64,000 nucleotides of DNA. Origin: Microcebus murinus. Its lineage: Eukaryota > Chordata > Mammalia > Primates > Cheirogaleidae. The position numbers and the translations under genes are program-made. The stretch spans positions 42,368,001 through 42,432,000 of the forward strand of contig NC_134106.1 in NCBI RefSeq assembly GCF_040939455.1. The letters run 5' to 3'. A model generated the notes under the pieces. That model saw only the letters and a program-made list of their open reading frames with translations. It searched no databases and was not told the origin of the DNA. Shown one piece after another: positions 20,060-31,625 of this stretch. How positions within the stretch are numbered: position 1 is the first letter of the stretch; every line of letters starts with the position of its first letter.

Positions 20060-22852
20060 TGAGCAGAAATCTAATAAAGCTTCTTAGACTGACTGCAGAA
20101 TTGAGGTCACAGGGCAAACTACCATCCCTCAAAACTGGAGAGACAAGTGAACGCAGAGCTTATTGAGAATCACAGCTTATTGAGAGCAAAAGTCACGAGG
20201 GTCATTAACTAATAGGATCACCAAAATTGTAATTGATGAGGTGGTGGAGGTGGAGTGCAATCTAGTTTCATAGCTAAAATCTAGGGGGCCAGTCTTAGGT
20301 GGATTGACCCACATTTTAGTGAGTTTTACTTCCAGGAGCCCCCAGGGATCATGATAAAGATCATAGAGAAATTCCCTCATGGTTTGGGCGGGGAGAGGAG
20401 AAAATAACCATTTAAAAATATGTCTGTGGTAACAGTTACCATTTTGAAATATGACCAGAGCATATGTGTCAACGGCTTGGTGTGAGGAGATACTACTTTG
20501 CTGGAACCTTGACTGACATAGAAAAGCAATTGGATGGCTCAAGATATCTATTGTCTTTCCTGTTTCACATAGAGGAGAGACAAAAGAATAAAATACACTT
20601 CTGAGGGTCACAACCCAGGGATTTGAGCTCATTAAAAATACAGAGATTTACTTCTAAGATTATAGAATGTTTTTTCTCCCCAAATACTGTACCATCACTT
20701 CAACAGGTCTATAGTGTAATAACTGATATATAATTAATAGAGCTGCAAGATACAAACTCTAAGGAATTTTTAGGAAAACTCAAAGGAAACAGGGGAGACA
20801 AAACCAAGAATATTACAGATTGAAGCCTTTGGCACCTGTAGCAGCAAACATTAAGTACAACCTAAATGTTATTAGTTGAAAACAAAACCACACACTAAGG
20901 TCTTTTTACTTCAGTTTCTATAAACCAATATATCATATCCCACTTTCAACAAAAAATTAAAAGACCTTCTGAAAGGCAGGAATAAAAAACAAAATGAAGA
21001 GACAAAAAGCACCAACCAGACTCATATCTTACAGACATTCTTTGAAAATCAGACAGGGAATTTAAAATCATGGTGGTTAAAATGCTAAGGGTGCCAATGA
21101 AAAAAGTGGAAAAAATGAAAGAATGGATGGATAATGTAATTAAAGAGATGGAAACCCTAAATTTTAAAATTTCAGAAATAAAAATACATCGTAACAAAAA
21201 TGAGGAATACTTTTGATGGGCTAAACAGTAGACTGCACACACTTGAAGAGAAATGAGTGAACTTGAATATATATGTCAGCAAAAACATCACAAACTGAAA
21301 TGCATAAAGAAAAAATTTAGAAAACCCAGAAAAAAAAATGTATATCTCCCAGGATATATTTAATATTCATGGAAAGAAAGAAAAGAACAGGAGGAGTATT
21401 TGAATTAATAGCTGAATTTTTTCAGTAGAACAAATATGGAGTCATCATATTACCTGACTTCAAATTACAGTGCAAGGATATAGTAATCAAAACAGCATGT
21501 AATTGGCATAAAAGTAGACACATAGAACAATAGAACACAATGCAGAACCTAGAAATAAAACCATATACCTACAGCCAAATGATCTTCAATAAATCAGACA
21601 AAACCATATACTGGGGAAAGGACACCTTATTCAGTAAATGTTGCTGGGAAAATTGTAGAGTTACATGCAGAAGAATGAAACTGAATCTAATCTCTTACCA
21701 TAGGAGATGGTAATCAAGATGGATTAAAGACTTAAATGTAAGACCTGACACCATAAACATTCTAGAAGAAAATGTAGGAAAATGTCTTCTGGACATTGGC
21801 CTGAGCAAAGAATTTAGGACTAAGACCCCAAAAGCAAATAAAACAAATAAATAAATAAATAAATGGGACTTAATTAGGCAAAAATATTTTTGCATAACCA
21901 AAGAAATAACCAACAGAGTAAACAGACAACTTAAAGAATGGGGGAAAATATTAGCACACTATATGTCTGCCAAAGGACTAATATCTAGAATCTACAAGTA
22001 ACTGAAACATATCAGCACCCTCCCAATAACCTCATTGAAAAGTGGACAAAAGGCATAACAGATATTTTTCAAAGGAAGATATACAAATGGCCAATAAATA
22101 TGTGAAAAAATGCTCACCATCACTAATCATCAGGGAAATGCAAATTAAAACCACAGTGAGATGCCATCTGACCATGTCAGAATGGCTATTACTAAAATGA
22201 CAAAAAACAATGGATATTGATGAGAATGCCCTGAAAAATGAATGCTTATACACTGTTGGTTAGAATATAAATTAGTACCAGGTTATGGAAAACAGTATGA
22301 AGATTCTTCAACAACTAAAAGTAGACCTACAATTTGAGCCAGAAATCTCACTGGCTATCTACCCAGAGGAAAAGAAGTCATAATATCAAAAAGACATGTG
22401 CCCTTGGATGTTTATTGCAACATGATTCACAATTAGAAAGATATGGAATCAACTTAAGTGCCCATCAACTGATGAATGGATAAAGAAAATGTGTTATGCA
22501 GTCTATATACAATGGAATACTTCTCAGCCATAAAGAAAGAAAGAAAGAATGTATTTTGCAGCAACATGGATGGAATTGGAAGCCATTATCTAAGTGAAGT
22601 ATCTCTGCAATGGAAAAACAATTACTGCATGTACTCATAAGTGGGAGCTAAGCAATGGGTATACATGGCCATCCAGAGTAGTATAATAGACTTTGGAGAC
22701 TCAGAAGGAGCTGGGTGGGAAGGGGCTAAAGGATATAAAAATTACCTTTTGTGTACAATGTATACTATTTGGGTGATGTGTACACTAAAAGCTCTGACTT
22801 TACCACTGTACTCACAGATTATGTTCAGAGAAAGAAACTAGACATAAAAGAA
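20060..22852 (+). mobile_element. Older L1 (L1MA/L1PB-like), internally deleted
   Basis: Sense-strand order is: 5' UTR-like sequence with 'ggtcacagggcaaactacca' and 'gagcttattgagaatcacag' (20100-20900), ORF1-like A-rich sequence (20950-21330), then directly the 3' half of ORF2 (21400-22650), and a 3' UTR ending near 22850. The ORF2 part has the familiar 'catcatattacctgacttca', 'agactgatgaatggataaag'-like and 'aatggaatacttctcagcc' phrases. Most of ORF1 and the endonuclease and reverse transcriptase regions are missing. The 3' UTR is the older type and lacks the lemur-type tail. All frames are broken. Confidence 0.75.
21400..22600 (+). pseudogene. L1 ORF2 3' half, broken
   Basis: This holds remnants of the C-terminal region of the L1 endonuclease/reverse transcriptase protein. 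The nucleotide phrases at 21444-21700 ('caaattacagtgcaaggata', 'accatatactggggaaagga') and 22085-22200 ('gtgaaaaaatgctcaccatc', 'agggaaatgcaaattaaaac') are diagnostic. Frame is lost repeatedly, and an (AAAT)n run interrupts near 21848-21864. Confidence 0.75.
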
Positions 22853-22859
22853 TATTTAC

Positions 22860-23095
22860 TGTATTTGTCTATTTATTTGAAATTCAGGAATGGGCAATAC
22901 CAACAAATGTGATAGAAATCATAATGGTGGCTACTACTGACTTTGAAAAGGGGTGAGAGAAACTTCCAAATGCTGTAAATATCCTGATCTGTGTGGTGGG
23001 TATGTATGTAAAACCCAAGTTGAATAGCTAAGATTTGTATGCTTTACACATACTTCACATGTGTGTTATACCTCAGTAAAAATGAAAACATAATT
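22860..23095 (+). mobile_element. Ancient L1M 3' end
   Basis: 'gtggctactactgactttg', 'atcctgatctgtgtggtggg' and 'gttatacctcagtaaaaatg' match the 3' terminus of old L1M elements in sense orientation. It may be the tail of an older element interrupted by the L1 upstream of it. Confidence 0.6.
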
Positions 23096-23099
23096 TAAA

Positions 23100-24785
23100 A
23101 AAGTTTAAAGTAATATAAATTTCATAGGGTGCTCCTAGATTGCAGTGGAATTAAACTAGAATTTAATAACAAAAAGCTGGTAAATTCCAAAATATTTGGA
23201 GATAAATAATGCACATCAAAATAACACAGGCTCACAGAATAAAAGCTCAAGCTCTCAAGTTCATGTCTATGAAAAGTATTTTTAACTAAATAAAAATATA
23301 ACAAAAACATTGAAATTCAGAAAGGAATGTTTAAAGAAAAATTTGTGGTACTGAATGCATATGAAAAGAAAGGTCCAAGATCAACAATGTAAGATTCCAC
23401 ACCAAAAAGTTAGAGAGAGCAATGTAAGCCCTAAAAGTAGCAGAAAATAAATAATAAAAAAGAACAGAAATTGAAAACAGAAAACAATAAAGAAAAATCA
23501 ATAAAAACATTATTATTTGAAAATTTTAATAAAATTGGTAAATCTCCAGCCAGGGTATTTGATTTAAAAAATGTACAAATTAGTAGTATCAGAAATAAAA
23601 GAGAGGTCATTATTACTGACCCCATGGACATTAAAAAAATAATCAGTGACATGAATAGCTTTATGCTCATAAATTTGATAACATAGGAAATAAAACAATT
23701 TTTAAAATATATAGAACATAGAAATTCACATAAGAAATAAATCATCTTATTAGGCCTATATTTATTGAAGAAATTTTTATTAAGCTCCCCAAACAGAAAT
23801 TGTCAAGATCAGAGGATTTCACTGGAAAATTTTACCAAACATTTAAGGAAAAAAATTTCCTATTATCTATAATCTCGTAAAGAAAATAGTAGAGGGTGAA
23901 AATCCTAGTTCATTCCATGAGGCCAGAATTACCCTAATACTGAAACCAAATAAAAAAACCTTACAAGAAAGGAAAACTATACATCAATATCTCTCACAAA
24001 CATAGATGCACAAGTCCTTAACAAAATATTAGCAGATCAAATCCAACAATGTTTAAAAGAATTATGCATAACAACAATGTGGAATTTATTCCAGGTATGC
24101 AAAGCTGGTCCAACATTTAAAAATCATTAATGTAAACTGTTATGTCAATAGGCCAAAGGAGAAAAATTGTATGATCAAAATAATATCTGGAAGTAACAAG
24201 ATATATTTTGATAGATGAATGGGTAAACAAGCTGTGGTACATCCATAAAAATAGACTATTATTCAGTGCTATTAAAGAAATAAACTATCAAGCCATGAGA
24301 AGACATGGAGGAACCTTAAATGTATATTTGTTAAGTGAAGAAAACCAATCTAAAAAGGCTACATACTGTATAATTTCAACTATATTATGTAAAACAATAG
24401 AGATACTAAAAAGATCAGTGATTGTCAGGGATTCGGGGAAGGCAGAAGTAGAGTACAGATAAGGAGTTGAAGCAGAGAATTTTAGAGTAGTGAAACTATT
24501 CTGCATAATACTTTAATGGCAGATACATAATATGCTTTTGTTAAGACCAACAGAACTATACAACACAAAGAGTGAACTCTAATGTAAACTACAGACTTGG
24601 TAGTCTGTAGTCCAAATTGGTTTGCCAATGGTAACAAATGTACTCCACTAAAGAATGATGTTAATAATAGGGTAAACTATGTGTGGAGTTGTGGGAGGGT
24701 GAAGAATATATGAGAACTCTTTGTACTATCTGCTAAATTTGTCTGTAAACCTAGAACTGTTCTAATTAATAAAGACTATTAATTA
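23100..24785 (+). mobile_element. Ancient L1M, ORF2 fragments and 3' UTR
   Basis: 23100-24170 reads as the ORF2 linker and the start of the reverse transcriptase. A 71-codon frame (23471-23686) carries NKIGKSPARVFDLKNVQISSIRNKREVIITDPMDIK-type sequence, close to the L1 linker. 'accctaatactgaaaccaaa' and 'acatcaatatctctcacaaa' follow. At about 24180 it jumps to the ORF2 C-terminus ('gatgaatgggtaaacaagct') and a 3' UTR ending 'attaataaagactattaatt'. The catalytic reverse transcriptase region is deleted. Non-functional. Confidence 0.7.
24588..24611. repeat. Perfect inverted repeat, 10-bp arms
   Basis: ACTACAGACT (24588-24597) and AGTCTGTAGT (24602-24611) with a 4-bp loop, inside the L1M 3' UTR. 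Confidence 0.9.
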
Positions 24786-26449
24786 AAACAAACAAAAAAT
24801 AGTTAACTAAATATATAAACTCAACTAGTTATTTAATCTGATCCTAGACTGTTAGATTTGCCTTTTATTGCTGAAAATAAGTCTCATAAACTAAAATTGG
24901 TAATTTAGTGTAGGCATATCTTAACATCCTTTGTCCAAAAACACAATACGTGATTTAACAATGATTCTAAAACTATTCTGGAAATTGCACCCCAAGAAAC
25001 TAAATTCAAACAAACAGGACAAAATAATCTACCATATATACATTTGTGAGGCTGCCTCATATATAGCCACACTCACATATTGCTTTTATTCTCAAATGAT
25101 TTTTAGATCCTCCTCCTGTTAATGTTACAATCTGCTTAGGGATTCTAAAAAACTATAAGATGATATTAGGTGAACTAGAAAAATGATAATATTCCAAGGA
25201 ACCTAAAAAATATCCTGAATTGAAAAAAAAAGCATACAGAATTTCAGAATACACACTGCTGAAAAAATATCAGCTTTGGAAAACCTATGACTGAATTGTC
25301 AAAAAACTCGTTGTTTAAACTGGTCAGGTGGGTCAATCCAATGTGCCCTACTAGATAAAAGACACATTCATTTTATAATTTGTTAGTTTCTGTAAGGTGA
25401 TAAATTATTAGAATGATCTCTCAACTGTTATTGAATGTTCTTCTTAAGTCTTTCTTGGTAAGAAACTTAAAGTTTCCATGAAAAGTGCAGGTGGCTATTT
25501 GTATTTTTCAAATGAGTTATTTATTGAGAGATCTCTGTCCTTGGAAAAGAAATATAAGAATGCTACCAAATGGAAGACCAGGCAATATTTGGATTTACAA
25601 CAAAATAAAATAATTTACCACAAACATAAAACACAATTCTTACTATTCTAAAATGCACTTACTGCATTCATTAAAATAGTTAAGATGTTGCAATTAACAT
25701 AGTATTATGGGTAAATTATTCCTTTTTCTGCAGTTAGAAATTTCAATTTGTCTACGTAATTAGAAATTCAATTCCTATGTAAAAGACCTTTGCCCCTTGA
25801 AAAAGAGCAATTTGTGAAGATTCAGATGGCAAAAATGCAAACGTCTAAACTTAGAGTATAAATGAAATTATAATTAAGAGAAACACATTTACAATGGCCT
25901 TATAATTTAATTCTTTATAGTCATTTCCATTAGTATCATTTTCATTTTCTAATCATAATGATGCTGGCCCAGAAAATACTAAGAAAAGACTCCTGATTCT
26001 CAACTCCACCTTCATATTGACACATTGTGTTCTGAGAACCCAAATCTCTTCCCTGGTTTAGAAGTTGATTGGCATCAACTTTCCAAGATATAAGGTTAGT
26101 ACCTGGATTATATGTGATAGAACAATGATCTGCTTTTTTTCTAATTTATAAATAAATTAGAATATTCCATATAAAGATGGGGTAATTGCTATCAGTTCCT
26201 ACTCAAAATTTTCCAGAAAGAATAGCTTCATAAAAAATGACATTTGACCAAAAATACAGACAATATTTTATATACCTCTCATCTCTTTTTATGAACTTTT
26301 GTAGTTATTTAAATTATAGCAGTTCTGTCTTTAAAGTCATATGATATTTATTTCTGAATGGGTCTTTTATGTCTTAACTGTAAACTCTTTAATTACAGTT
26401 GAGGGCAAGAGTCAATAATATCTTTAGCCCCCATTTCATCTAGCTTATT
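24786..26449. other. Unassigned sequence, possible L2 trace at the end
   Basis: No gene recognised. At 26360-26430 'taaactctttaattacagtt gagggcaaga' resembles the 'gtaagctccttgagggcagg' stretch of the L2 3' end, but weakly. Confidence 0.4.
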
Positions 26450-26975
26450 TGTTAGAGTAGGAGACTAAGAGACAGGGCTGAGACCAGATGCAGGTGCTTT
26501 AATATCAGGTGCAGGTGTTAAAGTAAATAACAAAAAAAGGGATTGATAATCACAGGCAAGAACTGGCTTTGACTGGATTGGCAGCTATCTCTGTCACCTT
26601 ATATGATTTTTGGCTAATTATAGTAGCATTTACTTTATGGCTTTATATGTTTTTCACCCTTGAAATTACCATCACAGTTCTGAGACAAACAAAGTATGAA
26701 AATGGGAGGGAACCCAATTTTAAGAATTACTTCCCAAATTCCCAGTAAAACCCAACCTGTTGGCTTTGAATGTCCCTCCTTTCAATTAGTAAGACTACAA
26801 AAGATCTAGAACCTCTTCCTCCCAGTGTGGTTGCTCTTTTCAAACCTGTCCCATCTCCTCCTTGAGGGTATACTTTAGCATTCAATAAAGCTTTCATTTG
26901 CTTGGCTTGCATGGTGTAGCCTGAAATTCTTTTCTGTGATGAACTAAGAACTTGGGAAAATTGTAACCTATTCAT
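26450..26975 (+). mobile_element. Solo LTR of an endogenous retrovirus-like element
   Basis: It begins TGTTAGAGTAGGAG and has an AATAAA signal (about 26884) in the context 'caataaagctttcatttgct', typical of the R region of gammaretrovirus-like LTRs. It then has 'cctgaaattcttttctgtga', resembling the U5 of such LTRs. The right edge (near a CA at 26974) and the TSD are not clear. No gag, pol or env sequence is attached, so this is a solo LTR with no coding capacity. The exact family is not identified. Confidence 0.55.
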
Positions 26976-26984
26976 TTTATTAAA

Positions 26985-27200
26985 TAGGTATTCAATAAAT
27001 ATTTATTGAATGAATGGATAAATTCTCAAAAATCTAATCTTTAAGAAGTATTCAATGATCTGTACTTTGTAGAAGGAGCCATGATAGATGCAAGTGTCAA
27101 GCTCAAAGTCCCTGTGTTTATGGATCTTACAATTAATTAAGAGAGAAGAAAGACAAATATAAAAAAGGGATGAAAAAAACTCTGCTACCATATAGTCACA
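26985..27200 (+). repeat. Ancient interspersed repeat fragment (LINE-derived)
   Basis: 'attcaataaatatttattga', then 'agtccctgtgtttatggatc' and 'ttacaattaattaagagaga', parallel a common ancient mammalian repeat that recurs at 27745, 45725 and 53650. The Alu has inserted at its end. Confidence 0.5.
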
Positions 27201-27226
27201 AAAGCTCTCCTAAGAAGCAAATACAT

Positions 27227-27560
27227 GGCCAGGTGGGGTGGCTCATGCCTGTAATCCTAGCACTCTGGGAGGCTGAGGTGGGCAGATCGCTTGAGGTCAG
27301 GAGTTCAAAACCAGCCTGAGCAACAGTGAGACCCCGTCTCTATTATAAATAGAAAGAAATTAATTGGCCAACTAATATATAGAGAAAAAATTAGCCAGGC
27401 ATGGTGGCGCATGCTTATAGTCCCAGCTACTCAGGAGGCTGAGGCAGCAGGATTGCTTGAGCCCAGGAGTTTGAGGTTGCTGTGAGCTAGGCTGACACTA
27501 CGGTACTCACTCTGGCCTTGGCAACAAAGCGAGACTGTCTCAAAAAAAAAAAAAAAAAAG
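27227..27560 (+). mobile_element. Alu SINE, strepsirrhine type
   Basis: This is a 7SL-derived dimeric SINE. The left arm starts GGCCAGGTGGGGTGGCTCATG. The middle carries the lemur-style 'agaaattaattggccaacta' insertion before 'aaaaattagccaggcatggt', and the right arm ends with 'gaggttgctgtgagctaggc'. An A18 tail ends at 27559. Perfect 13-bp TSDs GAAGCAAATACAT flank it (27214-27226 and 27561-27573). Box A- and B-like Pol III promoter sequence is present in the left arm. There is no coding capacity. Confidence 0.95.
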
Positions 27561-27573
27561 GAAGCAAATACAT

Positions 27574-27744
27574 GTTCCTAAATGATAATGGTCTGATTAG
27601 ATCACTCTGCAGAAAGCCTTTCCATGTTAGCTGATTGCTTTTCGAATATATTCTTAAAACATCAGCATTGTTTAAAAGTCCTTAGATCAAACCTCTGCTT
27701 ACCTCCACAGCCTCATATGTGATCACTCTCTACTTTATTAATTT
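27574..27744. other. Unassigned sequence
   Basis: Short unassigned stretch between the Alu and an ancient repeat. Confidence 0.4.
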
Positions 27745-28165
27745 CATTTATTAGTTAAAAGTATTTATTGAATATCTTTTAACTGTCAGACATTATTCTA
27801 AACACCAATGATGTAGTTGGTGAACAACACAAGCAAGATTTCTGTTCCCATGGAGCTTATATTGTAGTGTATGCATGTGGCAGGAGTGGAAGGAGGAACT
27901 GGATGGGATGAAATGAGAAGTCAAACTCTCAAATATGCAAATAAATTAATGGAGATAATTTTAGACAATGATTGAACCAGGTAACAGGGCAGAAAATGAC
28001 TTCTAGGGCTATTCTAGTGTGTGTGTTTAGAGTTTGCCTTCCTGAAGAGGTATAATTTGAGCAGAGACCAAAAAGTAAAAGAGAAAGAGGGCAATCATAT
28101 GAAGATATAGGATATAGAGCATTCCAGGCAGCAAGAGTGCAGCTGGTTAGAATATACTGAAATGT
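27745..28165 (+). repeat. Ancient interspersed repeat (LINE-derived)
   Basis: The motif order is 'agtatttattgaatatcttt', 'agacattattctaaacacca', 'tcccatggagcttatattgt', 'gaagaggtataatttgagca', 'agagcattccaggcagcaag'. This is an abundant ancient mammalian repeat that I associate with old L1M/L1ME or L2 3' sequence. The family name is uncertain. Confidence 0.6.
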
Positions 28166-28959
28166 GTATTCTTGTCTGAAACCAAAAAAGGATGAATATG
28201 ACAGTAAGGGAGAAGCCTACTACAGCTCTAGTATGTAGCTTCATTTTAAATTATAATAGTAGTAATTATTAGCAGTTGCTTTCTAAATTTAAATATTTGA
28301 TTAAACTTTCTGAAAATTCTAAAAGAAATTTGTGCTTGATAAAAAAACATAGTAAAAAATAATAAAAAACTACTATTTTTTGTAGGTAAACAGAAAGTGA
28401 TATAATGACAACATACTTTAGTCTGAACTACACAGAGATAAAAATGAAACTAAAGTGTAGCTTAATAGAAACCTCATGATTATAAAAGATTTTAATACCA
28501 CAATTATTAATTAAAATAAACAATAGGGGTTTTTGACTCAATCAAGATTAATTTTGAGTCTATGAAAAGTATCTATAGCAGAATGGTCTGTTGTAGAATT
28601 TTGAGTATCATACTACATGGCATAGATTCTCATCTACTTTTGGAGGTTGAGATTTAAACCCTTTTTGAAAATTCTTTTTCACAATTAGAAAGATGTAAAT
28701 ATTCCATAGCAAAATCTCTTAAGATATAGAAGACTTAGTGAATCCAGTAAGCCATTAGGAATAATTAAAGAGAGAGAATATTATATGAAATGTCATTTTG
28801 AAAGTTACATGGGTAAATTCCTCAGGTGTTTGAAAGTCTAAAACTTATTTCAAATTATTATAATTTCAAATTTCATTTTTAAAAATTTTTGGCTAAATTT
28901 TTTTTCCAGAGGGATTAGGAAAAGAGTTTGTGTGAAGCTGAAGAAAAAAAAATTATATA
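28166..28959. other. Unassigned AT-rich sequence
   Basis: No gene or repeat family is recognised. Confidence 0.4.
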
Positions 28960-28967
28960 TGGTATAT

Positions 28968-29236
28968 CAGTGGTCCCCAAACTTTTTGGCGGTGAACACT
29001 TCCATGGAAAACAATTTTTCCATGGCCCATGCGTGGGGGTGAGGGGGTGGAGTGGGGGTAAGCAGGTGTATGAGGGAGGCAGAGCTCAGGTGATGATGAT
29101 AGTGATGGACAGCGGTGGCTGTAAATACCGATGAAGCTTCCCTAGCTTGCCCGCTGCTCACCACCTGTTGTGCAGCCTGGTTCCTAACAGGCCACAGACA
29201 GGTACCAGTCTGTGGCTTGGAAGCTGGGGACCTCAG
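28968..29236. mobile_element. hAT-Charlie MITE (MER1-like)
   Basis: The left end CAGTGGTCCCCAAACTTTTT and the right portion 'cctggttcctaacaggccac' ... 'ctggggacctcag' match the MER1-type MITE. The 8-bp TSDs TGGTATAT (28960-28967) and TAGTATAT (29237-29244) differ by one base. Non-coding. Confidence 0.8.
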
Positions 29237-29244
29237 TAGTATAT

Positions 29245-30221
29245 AATTTGGTTATATTAAAATAATTTTGATACCAACCTTTTCTTATAAGTATTGCATG
29301 GTGATACCTTTTCAGTTAATTTAAAGAAAAGTAGTTTTCTTTTTCATTGAGAGAGAACATTATGTTAACAAATTAAGATGCAAAATTATTCATAACTACA
29401 AACACTCTAGTAATAGAGGTTCTTTCACTCAAAAGCAAACAAACCAATACGAACACACACACATACACACACACACACACACGTAAAATTACTCTATGGA
29501 TAGCCTCCTAGTTCTCAGTGTGGAGTTCCATTCTCCAGAAACTAGATAAATTAGAAGTAAAAATTGTCATATATAAAATATACTATTTATATTTTATATC
29601 TTCTCTTCAAAATATTCAGGTAACAATCTTTTTGACTTTAGACCTTGAACATAAGGGAAATGTGTGTTAAAAACAAATTAGAAAGTATGGTAACAATTAA
29701 AAACTAATGAGCAAACACAATCTCAGGCTGTAATGTTTCTAACTAAATACCAATTTTCAGTTCAGCTGTGGGCATGGCATCAGCACTACTATTGCAATTT
29801 CTATTTAAACTCCCCTTTTGGAAACCAGCTGATTCCCTCCACATTACATTCCAATAAACACAGGTTTGACTGTACTTCTTTGCACAGCCTTCAGTCACCA
29901 CACAAAATGAACTTCCATGGTACATTATTATGGTCAAATAGAATGACTGGATGGAGTTCCAAATCCATGATTATTTTATTACTGCTATTTAGACATTTGC
30001 AAGCCAAGATCACAGGGAGGGTAATCTAATCATGCATTTAAAGTTCCTGCTGGAGGGCTACTGTTGAAGAAAGGGTTGGACATTTCCTGAGACAGAATTA
30101 GCAGCAACCTGCAATTTCCTAAGTCCTATTCGCTTTCCCTCAGCATGGCATTGCTATTTAGTTACAATACAGTCGATATAGATCAACCTTATTAATTGTT
30201 CTTTAACAAAATATTTCTCAA
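29245..30221. other. Unassigned sequence with a (CA)n array
   Basis: About 1 kb of unique-looking sequence. 29733-30180 is less AT-rich and has no repeat signature, so it could be a conserved non-coding element. Two overlapping antiparallel frames there (98 and 64 codons) show no similarity that I recognise. Confidence 0.4.
29450..29482. repeat. (CA)n microsatellite, interrupted
   Basis: A CA array with one TA interruption. Confidence 0.9.
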
Positions 30222-30234
30222 AATATTGCATTTA

Positions 30235-30335
30235 TTTTTTTTTGAAGTCACATCGACATGTATTCATACAAGAAATATTTATGTTTCTTTTTTTTTTATT
30301 TCGGCATATTATAGGGGTACAGATTTTAAGGTTTC
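30235..30335 (-). mobile_element. Very short L1 insertion with apparent 3' transduction
   Basis: Perfect 13-bp TSDs AATATTGCATTTA lie at 30222-30234 and 30336-30348. Between them, on the plus strand, are T9 (30235-30243), 44 bp of non-L1 sequence (30244-30287), T10 (30288-30297), and 38 bp of the lemur-type L1 3' end including 'cggcatattataggggtaca'. Read on the minus strand this is an L1 3' end, a first poly-A, extra flanking sequence and a second poly-A. Confidence 0.75.
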
Positions 30336-30348
30336 AATATTGCATTTA

Positions 30349-31224
30349 GCTATAAGCTATGCTTACTGGTCATGCCAATGTAAAAAAGCCTCTCCCTCCA
30401 CTTCGATTTTACCACCTTGTACATTAATTCAGCAAACACATGTTGGATATTTATGTTCCACTTATAATATTACAAACACTAAACAAACCATACTTTCAAT
30501 GAATAATCCAAACAAGAAATATTGATTAAGTAGTTTCATTTGACTTTGCAATTCTTCCTTGTACATAAAATTGGCACTTTCAAACCTGAGCTGAAATTGA
30601 ATTACTTAATAGCTACACCCGATTCTCTGAAAGACTATCTGAACAAGACCCCAAATCTGTGTAATGCAACGATTTAATATCTTAGGAATTTTTCATATTA
30701 ATTGTAAATCACTTTAGTTAAATCTTTTAAGCCTAGGAGTTTCCAAGGCTGTTAAATAAGCTGCTCACTTGAAGTATTAAAGTCCAAACTCTTTCTGTAT
30801 TTTGGATAAAATGTTAAACCTTTATTGGCCTCAATCTGACGAAATGACAGCATTCTTCACAGGAAAAGTGAAGACATGTTAATTTATCAGCTTAATTTCT
30901 GCTAGTGCAACCATTGTATGTGTAACAGCAGTACTTTTAGCAAAAAAACAGTAATATGCAGTACAAAGTGAGATGAGTGAAAGCCAAGGATTTTGTATAA
31001 ATTAAGGATGCCTGGATTTCTACTTACTAAAAAACGAAGATTGATGCTCTCTATTAAAATGTTAATGCCTTGTCCAAGCAAAGTCATAATAATTTTTCTA
31101 ATTGTTCTTGTCTGTCTAATTTAGTAAATTTTTCAATATAATGTTATCTATTTAAAATAATTGGTTCAAATATGTTAATGTATTAAGTGGTCTGAAATGC
31201 CCATCTTAATTCATTTTAAAATTT
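30349..31224. other. Unassigned sequence
   Basis: No gene. 30410-30500 may contain a trace of an ancient repeat ('aattcagcaaacacatgttg'). Confidence 0.4.
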
Positions 31225-31625
31225 CAAAAAGACTGATATCATTCTAAATGTCCATTGATAATTGAGTGGATAAATAAAGTGTGGTACCCAATAGAATATG
31301 ATATAAAAGTAGAAATTAATAAAGCATAATAATATACAAATATACTTTCATATCATAAATATAATTTTGAACAAAACAAGCCAGACAATTTTTATGGTTC
31401 TATTTATATAAAGTTCATAGGTAGATATACCTAATCTATAACTTTATAAGTCAAAATAGTCCTTGTCCTGAAAGTGGGTAATGAAAAGAGCATAGGGGGT
31501 TTTGGAGGTGCTCAAAATGTTCTTTTCTTGATCTCAGTGCTGGTTATATGTGTTCACTTGTGAAGTCTATCACATATTATTAATGCCCCTTTCTCTGTGT
31601 GTATTACACTTCAATAAAGATGTAG
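31225..31625 (+). mobile_element. Ancient L1M 3' end
   Basis: 'atgtccattgataattgagt', 'gtggataaataaagtgtggt' and, at the end, 'tgtattacacttcaataaag' follow the ORF2 C-terminus and 3' UTR of old L1M in sense orientation. Confidence 0.7.

Noticed and set aside
20177..20632. 151-codon minus-strand frame as a protein-coding gene
   Set aside because: It lies antisense within L1 5' UTR-like sequence, has no recognised domain and no exon context.
30268..30523. 12-bp direct repeats (30268-30279, 30512-30523) as the TSD of a 232-bp insertion
   Set aside because: No T-run adjoins the left copy and the interior after 30348 is not L1. The 13-bp pair at 30222 and 30336 fits better.
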